Below, piece after piece: positions 1 through 8,984 of a stretch of DNA of 64,000 bases (positions are counted from its first letter, which is position 1; each line of letters begins with the position of its first letter). Position numbers and translations under genes: made by a program. The stretch comes from JAEUHM01 sp964538625 (lineage in GTDB: Bacteria > Verrucomicrobiota > Verrucomicrobiia > Verrucomicrobiales > Verrucomicrobiaceae). Where the stretch lies: contig CAZIGH010000014.1 in assembly GCA_964538625.1 (NCBI GenBank), forward strand, positions 33,020-97,019. The letters run 5' to 3'. The notes beneath the pieces are model-generated. The model saw nothing but the letters and a program-made list of their open reading frames with translations. It was not told the DNA's origin and ran no database searches.

Positions 1-111
1 CGCTACGCGGGGGCCGCCCTACGGCTGGGCGCGTGGGTGTGTGGTGAGCATCAGGTGCTTTCCCCGGTTGCGCCTGTGGCGGGTGACGTTAGTGTCCGGG
101 CCCGTTTTCTT

Positions 112-1479
112 ATGTGGAAAGGCAGATTTTCTCAGGCTACCAGCGCTCTTGTGCAGCGCTACGGGGAGTCTGTGTCGTTCGACCGGAGGCTGTATGCGCA
201 GGATATTCGTGGTTCAATAGCGCAGTCTCGCGCACTGCTGAAGGCGGGCATCATCACAGCGGATGAGCAGCAGGAGATCGAGTCTGGCCTGCTGGGTATC
301 AAGAGGGACATCGAAGCGGGTGTGTTCCAGTGGAAGGAGGAGCTGGAGGATGTGCACATGAACATTGAGTCCGAGCTGACGCGGCGGATCGGTGCGGCGG
401 GTGCCAAGCTGCACACGGGGCGTAGCCGGAATGACCAGGTGGCGCTGGACGTGAGGCTGTATTGTCGGGATGAGGTGGATGCCATTCTGGCTCTGGTGCA
501 TGCTCTGCAACGTGCGCTGGTGGAGTGCGCGGAGCTGCATGGGAATGTAGTCATGCCTGGCTACACGCATCTTCAGCGGGGGCAGCCGGTGCTCTTTGCC
601 CACCATCTGCTGGCCTATGTGGAGATGCTGGGGCGCGATGGAGAGCGCCTTGAGGATCTGAAGAAGCGCGTCAACGTGATGCCGCTCGGCTCTGGCGCGC
701 TGGCGGGGTCAACGATTTTGCTCGATCGCGAGCTGGTGGCGCGGGAGCTAGATTTTCCTGCCATTACCCAGAACAGCATGGATGCGGTGAGTGACCGTGA
801 CTTTGTGGCGGAGCTGCTTTTTGCCATCGCTCTCTGCGGGGTGCATCTCTCTCGGCTGAGCGAGGATGTGATTCTGTGGTGCAGCTCGGAGTTTACCTTT
901 GTGACCTTGAGCGATGCGCACACGACGGGTTCAAGCCTGATGCCGCAGAAGAAGAACCCGGATGTGGCGGAGCTGACTCGCGGGAAGACGGGTCGTCTGG
1001 TGGGCAATCTGATGAGCCTGCTGACGATTCTGAAGGGGCTGCCGATGACCTACAACCGGGATTTGCAGGAGGACAAGGAGCCGCTCTTTGACTCCATAGA
1101 CACCATCAAGGCGGCACTGGATGTGTTTGCGGAGATGATGTCTGGTCTTTCGGTGCGGGAGGAGAACACCCGTGCGGCGGCGGGCGATCCGCTGCTGCTG
1201 GCGACGGACTTGGCTGACTATGTGGTGAAAAAGGGGCTGCCTTTCCGTCATGCGCACGAGGTCATCGGCAAGCTGGTGGCATTCTCGCTGGCTGAGGGCC
1301 GCGGCTTTGCCGAGCTGAAGCTGGAGGAGTATCAGCGGTTTTGGGAAGGCTTTGAGGCGGATGTGTTTGAGGTTTTGAAGATTGAGACGGCACTCGCAGC
1401 GAGGTCTAACCCCGGGGCACCCAGCCCGTCGAATGTGAAGTGTCAGCTGGAGCGTTGGAGGCGCACACTGGGTGCGTGA
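112..1479 (+). CDS. argH: Argininosuccinate lyase
   Basis: This enzyme splits argininosuccinate into arginine and fumarate, the last step of arginine synthesis in the cytoplasm. The frame is open from 37, but residues before the methionine at 112 look like leader sequence, and MWKGRFSQ is where members of the family normally begin. From that start it is 455 residues, the usual size. The HTGRSRNDQ substrate motif is near residue 101 and the fumarase/lyase superfamily signature GSSLMPQKKNPD, which carries the catalytic serine loop, is near residue 273. tatC follows after 40 bp on the same strand. No other arginine gene is visible here. The sequence before position 112 shows no clear promoter. 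Confidence 0.96.
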   Translation: MWKGRFSQATSALVQRYGESVSFDRRLYAQDIRGSIAQSRALLKAGIITADEQQEIESGLLGIKRDIEAGVFQWKEELEDVHMNIESELTRRIGAAGAKLHTGRSRNDQVALDVRLYCRDEVDAILALVHALQRALVECAELHGNVVMPGYTHLQRGQPVLFAHHLLAYVEMLGRDGERLEDLKKRVNVMPLGSGALAGSTILLDRELVARELDFPAITQNSMDAVSDRDFVAELLFAIALCGVHLSRLSEDVILWCSSEFTFVTLSDAHTTGSSLMPQKKNPDVAELTRGKTGRLVGNLMSLLTILKGLPMTYNRDLQEDKEPLFDSIDTIKAALDVFAEMMSGLSVREENTRAAAGDPLLLATDLADYVVKKGLPFRHAHEVIGKLVAFSLAEGRGFAELKLEEYQRFWEGFEADVFEVLKIETALAARSNPGAPSPSNVKCQLERWRRTLGA

Positions 1480-1519
1480 GTCCAAGAATCCGGGTCCACC
1501 GACGTTTTTTGAATGAGCT

Positions 1520-2593
1520 ATGTGGCAGGGAATGTTGAACAAAGTCTTCAAGGCGCGCGACAAGTTCGCGCTTAACCTTGGGAAAGGTGACGAAGAAAAG
1601 CCGTTTCTGGAGCATCTGGAAGATCTGCGGACCATGATCCTGCGGATGGCGATCACGCTGATCGTCAGCACGATTGGAACGTTCGTTTTTTACAAGGAAC
1701 TGTATCAAGCCATCCTCTACCCGCTGGTGCTGGCGGGCTTTGCCTCGAACGTGGAAGAGGCGAATGGACTGCTCATCGTGACCGACATTGCAGGGCCGTT
1801 CATGATGGCGATCAACATCGCGCTGATCACGGCGGTGATTGTGTCCTTTCCGCTGCTGCTCCTGTTTCTGCTGCAGTTCATCTTACCCGGACTGAAGGAC
1901 AACGAGAAGAGGCTGCTTTTCCCCTCCATTGGCATAGGGGCCGGCCTGTTTGTAGCGGGTTGCACGTTTGCCTACTGGGTGGTGTTGCCTAGGGCGCTCA
2001 TTTTCTTTGCCGAGTTCGCTGGCACGCTGGGGGCTAAGCAGATGTGGACTCTGGACGCTTACATCACATTCTCCACGCGGTTCATTCTGGTGTTCGGCAT
2101 TGCGTTTGAGCTGCCGGTGATCGTAATGGCGCTGGTGAAACTGGACTTCTTGAACTTCCGGCTGATGAAGAGCACGTGGCGTCACGCGTTGGTGGTCATC
2201 ACGCTCTTTGCTGCCATCATTACGCCGACGCCGGACGTGCTGACGCTCATGCTCATGTCTGGGCCGCTCTACGTGCTGTATGGCATCTGTGTGTGGCTGG
2301 CGTATCTGATTGAGAAAAAAGACCGGGAGGAGCACCCGGAATACTATGCGGAGCTGGAGAAAGATGCTGCTGCGGTGGAGGTGACGGATGACTGGGACCG
2401 GGAGGATTACAACCCTTGGAGCACGGCGGACTCTGACGAGGACGATGACGAAGGCTACCGCAAGCCCAAGGCTGAGGTGAAGCCGCAGGAGCCTGCTGCT
2501 GGAACAGACTCTCCCGCTGGGGAGAAGCCGGAGTCTGAAAAGACGCTGGAGGACTACGCCGCTGAGGACCAGGCCAAAGGGAAGGCGGACTGA
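1520..2593 (+). CDS. tatC: Sec-independent protein translocase subunit TatC
   Basis: TatC is the inner-membrane receptor for twin-arginine signal peptides. The N-terminal part has the conserved FLEHLEDLR stretch (residues about 29-37), which in the family helps bind the signal peptide. Hydrophobic segments consistent with six transmembrane helices follow, including FGIAFELPV with the conserved membrane glutamate, and a last pair around residues 220-265. About 90 residues beyond the core form a highly acidic, charged C-terminal tail, making the protein 357 residues against roughly 250 for typical TatC. No tatA or tatB is beside it. The start at 1520 is preferred; an in-frame methionine at 1532 is an alternative. 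Confidence 0.93.
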   Translation: MWQGMLNKVFKARDKFALNLGKGDEEKPFLEHLEDLRTMILRMAITLIVSTIGTFVFYKELYQAILYPLVLAGFASNVEEANGLLIVTDIAGPFMMAINIALITAVIVSFPLLLLFLLQFILPGLKDNEKRLLFPSIGIGAGLFVAGCTFAYWVVLPRALIFFAEFAGTLGAKQMWTLDAYITFSTRFILVFGIAFELPVIVMALVKLDFLNFRLMKSTWRHALVVITLFAAIITPTPDVLTLMLMSGPLYVLYGICVWLAYLIEKKDREEHPEYYAELEKDAAAVEVTDDWDREDYNPWSTADSDEDDDEGYRKPKAEVKPQEPAAGTDSPAGEKPESEKTLEDYAAEDQAKGKAD

Positions 2594-2762
2594 CCGCGTG
2601 TAGGGATGCTACTCGGAGAGGTGCGGGCTATGTGACCGGAGTGCCCAGCGACGGTGCGGCTTGGCACCCCTCCACCCTCCGACGAAACTCAAGAAACGTC
2701 CACACTGCCACTTGAGCGGTGGCGGAACCTCGGCTCCACTGAGCCTTCCCCTTTTTCGCCCC

Positions 2763-4292
2763 ATGAATTCGTCCACACCTGGTGAGGTCGCCGTGCTTGA
2801 TTACGGCTCGCAGTATTCCCAGCTCATTGTGCGCCGCGTGCGTGAGCTGGGCTACATGGCGCACTTGTATCCTCCGGCTCATCTGGGGCAGCTTCGGGAC
2901 CCGGGGGCCATCATTCTGTCAGGTGGACCGCGTTCCACCTCGGAAAAGGACGCGCCAGACGTGGACTTTGAAAAACTGATGTCCTTCGGCGTGCCGGTGC
3001 TGGGCGTGTGCTATGGCATGCAGTTGCTCAACATTAAGCACGGCGGCACGGTGAAGCCGGGGGTGACGCGCGAGTATGGACCCGCGCGGCTGGTGTTGGC
3101 GGAGGAGTGCAGCCTCTTTGATGGCATTTCAAAGGAGTCGCAGGTGTGGATGAGCCACTCGGACACTTGTCAGGACCGCAGTGGACAGACGAAGGTGATC
3201 GCTACCAATGAAGATGCGGTGCCTGTGGCGCTGCAATGGAGCGAGCGCTGCTTCGGCATCCAGTTCCACCCGGAGGTGACGCATTCTCACGAGGGGGCGG
3301 CGATTTTGAACAACTTTCTGACCAAAACGGGCGCTACGCTGGCGAGGTTCGACATCCAGGCTTTCAAGGCGCAGATGCTGGAGCGCATCAAGGCAGAGGT
3401 GGGCGAGCGAGAGGTGATCTGTGGTGTGAGCGGTGGTGTGGATAGCACGGTGCTGGCAGTGCTGTTGCAACGTGCTGGAGTTAAGGTCCGCGCCATCTAC
3501 ATCGACAACGGGCTGATGCGGCTGAATGAGACGGAGGAGGTGAAGGCGCAGTTCGCAGAGGTGGGCGTGCCGATAGAGGTGGTGGATGCGAGCGAACGCT
3601 TTCTCGCCGCGCTGAAGGGTGAGACGGACCCGGAGAAGAAGCGCAAAATCATTGGCACGCTCTTTGTGGATGTGTTCTGGGGTGTGGCGGACAAGGTGGA
3701 GCTGCTGGCGCAGGGCACCTTGTATCCGGATGTGATCGAGAGCGCTACGAGCGGCAGCATAGCCAGCGTGATCAAGACGCATCACAACCGGGTGGACCGC
3801 ATCATGGAGCTCAAGGCGCAGGGCAAGGTGTTGGAGCCTCTTGCGGAGCTTTTCAAAGATGAAGTACGTGCGCTTGGACAGAGCTTGGGAATTCCGCATC
3901 GAGCGCTGTGGAGACATCCATTTCCCGGGCCTGGCCTGGCGGTGCGTGTGCCGGGAGAGATCACGCCGGAGAAGCTGAACATCGTGCGCCAAGCGGACGC
4001 CATCTGGATCAAGGAGCTACGCCGCAGCGGTCAGTATGACAAGGTGTGGCAGGCCTATGCAGCGCTGTTACCCATCAAGACGGTGGGGGTCAAGGGTGAT
4101 GAGCGTAGTTACGAGGCCGCCATCAGCCTGCGAGCTGTGATCAGCGAGGACGCGATGACCGCCGACTGGGTGGAGCTGCCTTACGAGGTGCTACGCACAG
4201 CTTCCAACAAAATCCTGAACTCGGTGCCTGGCATCAACCGCGTGTTCTATGACATCAGCACCAAGCCCCCGGCGAGCATTGAGCTGGAGTGA
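2763..4292 (+). CDS. guaA: GMP synthase (glutamine-hydrolysing)
   Basis: The enzyme converts XMP to GMP with ATP and glutamine. The frame extends upstream to 2661, but the stretch before the methionine at 2763 is proline/lysine-rich and unlike the family; from MNSSTPGEVAVLDYGSQ it is 509 residues, a standard length. The class I amidotransferase domain comes first, with the nucleophile cysteine in GVCYGMQ (about residue 83) and FHPEV carrying the histidine and glutamate. Next is the ATP-pyrophosphatase domain with the PP-loop GVSGGVDST (about residue 221), and then the dimerisation domain ending in KPPASIELE. It stands alone, about 170 bp after tatC. Confidence 0.97.
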   Translation: MNSSTPGEVAVLDYGSQYSQLIVRRVRELGYMAHLYPPAHLGQLRDPGAIILSGGPRSTSEKDAPDVDFEKLMSFGVPVLGVCYGMQLLNIKHGGTVKPGVTREYGPARLVLAEECSLFDGISKESQVWMSHSDTCQDRSGQTKVIATNEDAVPVALQWSERCFGIQFHPEVTHSHEGAAILNNFLTKTGATLARFDIQAFKAQMLERIKAEVGEREVICGVSGGVDSTVLAVLLQRAGVKVRAIYIDNGLMRLNETEEVKAQFAEVGVPIEVVDASERFLAALKGETDPEKKRKIIGTLFVDVFWGVADKVELLAQGTLYPDVIESATSGSIASVIKTHHNRVDRIMELKAQGKVLEPLAELFKDEVRALGQSLGIPHRALWRHPFPGPGLAVRVPGEITPEKLNIVRQADAIWIKELRRSGQYDKVWQAYAALLPIKTVGVKGDERSYEAAISLRAVISEDAMTADWVELPYEVLRTASNKILNSVPGINRVFYDISTKPPASIELE

Positions 4293-4339
4293 GTGGATTG
4301 GCCGCATGAAGTGACGCTCTGCGTCGTTTTGATGCGGTG

Positions 4340-5506
4340 ATGATTCTTCGTTCCGCTGCCACCATTCTTTTCTTCTCAGGGCTTGTTTACGCAGAGGCTC
4401 CGCGCCTCGGTGCCATCCGCCCGGCGATGGAAAAAGCCGTGGCCCAGAAACAGGCTGCGGGCGTGGTGACGCTGGCCATGAAAGATGGAGTGGTGATTCA
4501 TCATGACGCGGTGGGCTTCGCGAACCTAGGAAAGCAACAGCCCATGCAGAAGGATGCTCTCTTCTGGATCGCCAGCATGACGAAATCCGTCAGCACCTCG
4601 GCCATCATGACGCTGGTGGACGAGGGTAAGCTTTCACTGGATGAACCGGCATCGAAGTGGCTGCCGGAACTGGGCAGGGTGAAGATGGCGGATGGCAGCG
4701 CTCCGAAGCGTGCCATCACGTTGCGTGATCTGATGTCCCATACGGCAGGCATCGCCTTTCCTCCGCGCAAGGCCACGGACGGGGCGATTTCATTGAAGGC
4801 GTACACCGTCGAGCTGCTGAAGGCGCCGCTCGCCTTCGAGCCTGGCAGTGCGTATGAGTATGGGTTTGGCATCACGATCGCGGGGCGCATCGCCGAGATC
4901 GTGAGCGGGAAGCCTTTCGAGGCGTTGGTGGCAGAGCGCATCACGGGACCTCTGGGCATGAAGGACACTACGTTTCATCCGGACGAGGAGCAGCGGGCGC
5001 GCATAGCCATGACCTACACGCTGAATGAGGAAACCCGGGAACTCGCGCCTGCTTACAATCCATTCGTGACAGCGGACGCAAGTGTGAGGCGGATGGTGGA
5101 ACCCAGCGGTGGGCTGTTCAGCACGGCTGCGGACATGGGCAGGTTCTACCAGATGATCGCCAACAAGGGAGTATGGGAGGGGCGGCGTATCGTTAGTGAG
5201 GTGGGTATCAAGGAGCTGACGAGCGCTCACAAGGCAGGAGACAAACCCATCAGCTACGGTCTGGGCTGGATGGTAAACATTGAAAGCCAGCGCCCGGCTC
5301 CGATGATGCCGGTGGGCAGCTTTGGTCACGGCGGAGCGTATGCGACTCACGGCGGCGTGGATACCAAGAACGGCCTGGTGATGGTTTACCTGGTTCAGAA
5401 CGTCTTGGTGCCGAATGGCAGTCAGCCGCGCGACACCTTTCATCGACTGGTGTATGAATCGCTCGGCATTGAGTTGCCAAAGCTGCCGACGAAGGTGAAG
5501 AGGTAA
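4340..5506 (+). CDS. Secreted serine hydrolase, beta-lactamase/esterase (class C-like) family
   Basis: An N-terminal signal peptide (hydrophobic ILFFSGLVYA, probable cleavage before EAPRL) points to export. The mature part is a serine beta-lactamase-like hydrolase: the SxxK motif is SMTK at about residues 79-82, a tyrosine motif YEYG lies near residue 172, and a GHGG motif near the C-terminus replaces the KTG triad of true beta-lactamases. This combination is typical of esterases and D-aminopeptidase-like members, so antibiotic resistance should not be assumed. An in-frame GTG sits immediately before the ATG used here. The stop codon directly abuts the end of convergent sufD with no space between them. 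Substrate unknown. Confidence 0.85.
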   Translation: MILRSAATILFFSGLVYAEAPRLGAIRPAMEKAVAQKQAAGVVTLAMKDGVVIHHDAVGFANLGKQQPMQKDALFWIASMTKSVSTSAIMTLVDEGKLSLDEPASKWLPELGRVKMADGSAPKRAITLRDLMSHTAGIAFPPRKATDGAISLKAYTVELLKAPLAFEPGSAYEYGFGITIAGRIAEIVSGKPFEALVAERITGPLGMKDTTFHPDEEQRARIAMTYTLNEETRELAPAYNPFVTADASVRRMVEPSGGLFSTAADMGRFYQMIANKGVWEGRRIVSEVGIKELTSAHKAGDKPISYGLGWMVNIESQRPAPMMPVGSFGHGGAYATHGGVDTKNGLVMVYLVQNVLVPNGSQPRDTFHRLVYESLGIELPKLPTKVKR

Positions 5507-6778
5507 TCACCCAATACGGGAGAACTTTTCCTCCACGCGATCGTGGATCATGCGCTCGATGGCGTCATTGCCAATGCGCTGGATGACGTCATCTGCGAAC
5601 CCCATCACGATGAGGTGGCGGGCTTCCGCTTCGGGGATGCCGCGCGCCTTGAAGTAAAAGAGTTCTTCCTCGCTGACGGGTGCGCTCGTGCTGCCGTGGC
5701 TGCACTTCACCTGGTCTGCGTTGATCTCCAGGCCGGGCATGGAGTTGGCCTCTGCGGTGTCGCTGTTGAGCAAGTTCCGGCAAGTTTGATACGCGTCCGT
5801 GTAGTGTGCGCCTTCGTCCACGGTGATCAGACCGCTGAAGATGGTGCGGCTGGAGTCGTAGAGTGCGTTTTTGTAAAGCAGGTCGCTGGTGGCGTTGGGG
5901 GCTTTGTGATTCTGGCGTGTGCGCTGGTCCACGATTTGTTCGCCCAAGGGCAGAGAGACACTGAGCATGTCACTGCGTGCACCCTGGCCTATGAGGTCGC
6001 TCACGCTCTCACTGCGGCTGAAGTTGGCACCGAGTTGAAGCTGGAAGGACTTCAGTTGCGCGTCCCGGTCTGCTACGGCGGAGGAGAGGTGCATGGCCTG
6101 CGCGGCATCTCCCATCTCCTGACAGGCGACGTAGGTGACATGGCTGCCTGAGCCGCCCACGAGATCTGCTACAGCACAGCTGAGCCCAGGCACTTCGTCG
6201 AGCGAGCGGTAGTGATCCACTACCGTGACAGCCGCGTTGTCGGCGGCGACGATGAGTGTGTGCGGGAAGATGGCGGTATGCTGGCCCACAGCCCAGTGAA
6301 AGACTTCGATGGGTTTCTCCACGGTGACGCCCTTTGGCACGACGATAACCGTGCCAGCCTGAACCATGGCTAGGTGCAGGGAGGCAAACTTTTGGGAACC
6401 CAGTTCCATCTCCCGCTTCATGAAGTAGTGCTGCAAGATGTCGTCCTGAGAGTGGAGAGCCTCGGAAAAGCTGATGCAGGTCACGCCCTGTGGCAGGCCT
6501 TCGGTATTCGACGCGACGAGGCGATCATTTACGAAAATGAACGTGGCTGCGGTTTCCTGTAAGCCGGATGAGCAGCTCAGTGCTCGCTCCACATCTTCTA
6601 GCGAGGCCTCGACGGCGTTGCGAAAAGTGTCGAGATCGATCTTTTTCGCATTGGAATAGCGCCAGTGCTCGTCCTTGATGCCGGGCAGGGGAAGGGATTG
6701 GAAGTCGGACCAGGCTTGAGTGACACGTTCTTGGAACCAGGACGGAGCGGCAGAGTTGAGTATCGGAGTGAGTGGCAT
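5507..6778 (-). CDS. sufD: Fe-S cluster assembly protein SufD
   Basis: SufD is part of the SufBC2D scaffold that builds iron-sulfur clusters in the cytoplasm. The 423-residue protein has the beta-helix core shared with SufB, including DEGAHYTDAYQTCRNLLNS and the C-terminal EINADQVKCSHG.TS region with the conserved cysteine and histidine, followed by the helical FYFKARGIPEAEARHLIVMGF tail. It lies downstream of sufC and sufB on the same strand, but is separated from sufB by about 750 bp holding an opposite-strand toxin-antitoxin pair. Its start codon is only 40 bp from the antitoxin start, so its promoter must be squeezed into or past that gap. No sufS, sufU or sufE follows. Confidence 0.95.
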   Translation of the reverse strand: MPLTPILNSAAPSWFQERVTQAWSDFQSLPLPGIKDEHWRYSNAKKIDLDTFRNAVEASLEDVERALSCSSGLQETAATFIFVNDRLVASNTEGLPQGVTCISFSEALHSQDDILQHYFMKREMELGSQKFASLHLAMVQAGTVIVVPKGVTVEKPIEVFHWAVGQHTAIFPHTLIVAADNAAVTVVDHYRSLDEVPGLSCAVADLVGGSGSHVTYVACQEMGDAAQAMHLSSAVADRDAQLKSFQLQLGANFSRSESVSDLIGQGARSDMLSVSLPLGEQIVDQRTRQNHKAPNATSDLLYKNALYDSSRTIFSGLITVDEGAHYTDAYQTCRNLLNSDTAEANSMPGLEINADQVKCSHGSTSAPVSEEELFYFKARGIPEAEARHLIVMGFADDVIQRIGNDAIERMIHDRVEEKFSRIG

Positions 6779-6818
6779 GAGAAGATCTGGCTAGACTGGA
6801 CAGAATCGGGTGGATAGG

Positions 6819-7100
6819 ATGGGTGCGGTGAAAAGTCTAAAAAAGAAGAAATCGGAATGGCAGCTCCAGGAGGCGAAGAACTCTTTAAGCGAAGTGGTGA
6901 ACCGCGCTCTGACGGAAGGAGCACAGACCATCACACGGCATGGCAAGCCAGTGGCGGTGGTGGTTTCGAAGGAGGAGTTTGTTTGTGGTGCGGAGCGGGG
7001 CGTAAAGGAGTCGTTGCACGACATCATGCGTTCTTGCCCCGCGCCTGGATTGCCCGTTGCCAAACGCGGATCAAGCCGCAAGCGCCCCTCCTTCCCGTGA
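6819..7100 (+). CDS. Phd/YefM-type antitoxin
   Basis: The 93-residue protein begins with a lysine-rich stretch followed by the Phd fold signature WQLQEAKNSLSEVVNRAL and RHGKPVAVVVSKEEF. In this family the N-terminal half binds DNA and the C-terminal part wraps the toxin. A GTG at 6810 is an alternative start. Its stop overlaps the start of the PIN-domain gene by four bases (GTGA), the standard antitoxin-toxin coupling. Autoregulation of the short divergent region with sufD is expected from family behaviour, but I see no clear palindrome to name as operator. Confidence 0.88.
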   Translation: MGAVKSLKKKKSEWQLQEAKNSLSEVVNRALTEGAQTITRHGKPVAVVVSKEEFVCGAERGVKESLHDIMRSCPAPGLPVAKRGSSRKRPSFP

Positions 7101-7510
7101 GTTATCTGATTGATACGGATGTATTGAGGGAGTGGTCGAAGCCCGTTCCAGAACCGTGCGTGGCGGACTGGTTGTTTCGTCATCAGGATGAACTTCACCT
7201 TTCGGTCATTACCTTGGGAAAAGTTGAGGGTGGCATCATGGCCATGCCCGGGGGGAAACGACGACGATCCTACGAGGCTTGGTTTGCAAGGATGGAAATG
7301 GGGTTCAGGGGCAGAGTTCTCGCTGTGGACCGCGAAGTGATGCGAGCTTGGTCTGGACTTCATGCGCAGGCCGTTCGCAAGGGTTTCAAACTTCAGCAGA
7401 TGGACAGTCTGATTGCTGCGACTGCGCTGCGTCACCAGTTTCAGATGGTCACCGGCAACGAGCGGCATTTTTATCCGATGGTGCCGGTGTTGAATCCTTG
7501 GAAGCTTTGA
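7097..7510 (+). CDS. PIN-domain toxin, VapC/FitB-like
   Basis: Start is GTG at 7097, overlapping the antitoxin stop; this gives a 137-residue protein opening VSYLIDTDVL, the expected first acidic motif of PIN nucleases. The third acidic residue lies in MDSLIAATAL and the protein ends VLNPWKL, typical of FitB/VapC toxins. The second motif, normally TLGE in this subgroup, reads TLGKVEGG: the codon AAA encodes lysine at the usual glutamate position. The family cleaves RNA with Mg2+ held by these acids, so activity may be reduced unless the glutamate two residues on substitutes. It converges on sufB with a 24-bp gap. Confidence 0.87.
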   Translation: MSYLIDTDVLREWSKPVPEPCVADWLFRHQDELHLSVITLGKVEGGIMAMPGGKRRRSYEAWFARMEMGFRGRVLAVDREVMRAWSGLHAQAVRKGFKLQQMDSLIAATALRHQFQMVTGNERHFYPMVPVLNPWKL

Positions 7511-7534
7511 CATGAGTACCCCCAATGGCCGGGC

Positions 7535-8962
7535 CTACCCCACACTGCCCTCCATCTCCAGGTCGATGAGGCGCTTGAGTTCCACGCTGTATTCCATGGG
7601 GAACTCCTTGGCGAGGTCGTTGATGAAGCCGTTGACGCTGAGGCTCATGGCTTCGGCTTCGCTGAGGCCGCGCTGCATGAGGTAGAAGATCTGCTCTGCG
7701 CTGACTTGGCTGACGCTGGCTTCGTGCTGGGTGCTGTGCTGATTGCCGCGCACGCTGATGGCTGGGTAGGTGTCCGTGCGGGAGTTGCTGTTGATGAGCA
7801 GGGCGTCACACTCTGTGTTGTTCTTGCAGCCTTTGAGGTGCTTGGGGATATGCACGAGGCCGCGGTAGGTGCTGCGCCCCTGGCCTATGGAGATGGACTT
7901 GGAGATGACGTTGCTGGTCGTTTCATCGGCGGCGTGGATCATTTTGGCACCGGTGTCCTGGTGCTGGCCGTTGTTGGCCAGGGCGATGCTGATGACTTCA
8001 CCGCGCGCGCGGCGGCCTTTCATGACCACACCGGGGTATTTCATGGTGAGGCGGCTGCCGATGTTGCAGTCGATCCAGCGGATCTCGGCGTCTTCCATGG
8101 CGACGCCGCGCTTGGTGACGAGGTTGAAGACGTTGCTGCTCCAGTTTTGAACGGTGACGTACTGAATCTTGGCTCCTTTGAGTGCGACGAGTTCCACCAC
8201 GGCGCTGTGGAGTGTGGCGGTGTCAAACTTGGGCGCGGTGCAGCCCTCCATATACATCACTTCGGCACCTTCGTCAGCGATGATGAGGGTCCGCTCGAAC
8301 TGGCCGAACTGCTCGGAGTTGATGCGGAAGTAGGCTTGCAGAGGGTGCTTCACTTTCACGCCGGGCGGCACGTAGATGAAGGAGCCGCCGGAGAACACGG
8401 CGCTGTTGAGGGCGCTGAACTTGTTGTCACCAGTGGGGATGACTTTACCAAACCACTTTCTGAAAATGTCTGGGTGGTTGTGCAGGCCCTCGGTGCTGTT
8501 GACAAAGATGACGCCCTGCTCGGCCACGGCGGCCTTGATGTTGGAGTAGGCGGCTTCAGAGTCGTATTGCGCTTCGACGCCGGCGAGAAACTTCCGCTCC
8601 TGCTCGGGGATGCCTAGACGGTCGAAGGTTTTCTTCACGTCTTCGGGCACGTCATCCCAGCTTTTTTTGGGCTTTTGGCCGTCGGAGAGGTAGTAGCGAA
8701 ACTCGTCGAAGTTGATGTTGTCCAGATCGTTCGTGGCCCAATGCGTGGGCATGGGCTTGGAGTTGAAGACCTCGAGCGCCTTCTTGCGGAACTCACGTAT
8801 CCACTCGGGGTCGCCTTTGACATCGCAAATGTAGTCGATGGTCTTTTCTGACAAGCCAAAGCCTGAGTCGTATTTGTTGCGCTCGGGGAAGGTGAAGTCG
8901 CCGACGCTGTCGATCTTGATGTCGGAGATGTCGTCAGGTGGTGTTTCGAGTTCGGTGGGCAT
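7535..8962 (-). CDS. sufB: Fe-S cluster assembly protein SufB
   Basis: SufB is the core scaffold subunit of the SufBC2D complex. The methionine at 8962 (MPTELETPPDDISD) gives 475 residues, the usual length; a longer open frame overlapping sufC is not family-like. Recognisable blocks include GYGLSEKT-like FGLSEKTIDYIC, FVPPGVKV-type IYVPPGVKVKHPLQAYFRIN, EGCTAPKFDTATLHSAVVEL, and KNNTECDALLIN..S. It lies 22 bp downstream of sufC and is probably cotranscribed with it and with the Fur-like gene upstream. Confidence 0.97.
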   Translation of the reverse strand: MPTELETPPDDISDIKIDSVGDFTFPERNKYDSGFGLSEKTIDYICDVKGDPEWIREFRKKALEVFNSKPMPTHWATNDLDNINFDEFRYYLSDGQKPKKSWDDVPEDVKKTFDRLGIPEQERKFLAGVEAQYDSEAAYSNIKAAVAEQGVIFVNSTEGLHNHPDIFRKWFGKVIPTGDNKFSALNSAVFSGGSFIYVPPGVKVKHPLQAYFRINSEQFGQFERTLIIADEGAEVMYMEGCTAPKFDTATLHSAVVELVALKGAKIQYVTVQNWSSNVFNLVTKRGVAMEDAEIRWIDCNIGSRLTMKYPGVVMKGRRARGEVISIALANNGQHQDTGAKMIHAADETTSNVISKSISIGQGRSTYRGLVHIPKHLKGCKNNTECDALLINSNSRTDTYPAISVRGNQHSTQHEASVSQVSAEQIFYLMQRGLSEAEAMSLSVNGFINDLAKEFPMEYSVELKRLIDLEMEGSVG

Positions 8963-8984
8963 GACGTTTTGTGTGATTTGGTTG

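Noticed and set aside
4340..5506. Beta-lactamase resistance gene
   Set aside because: The SxxK motif is present, but the KTG triad is replaced by GHGG, as in esterase-type members, so resistance is not supported.
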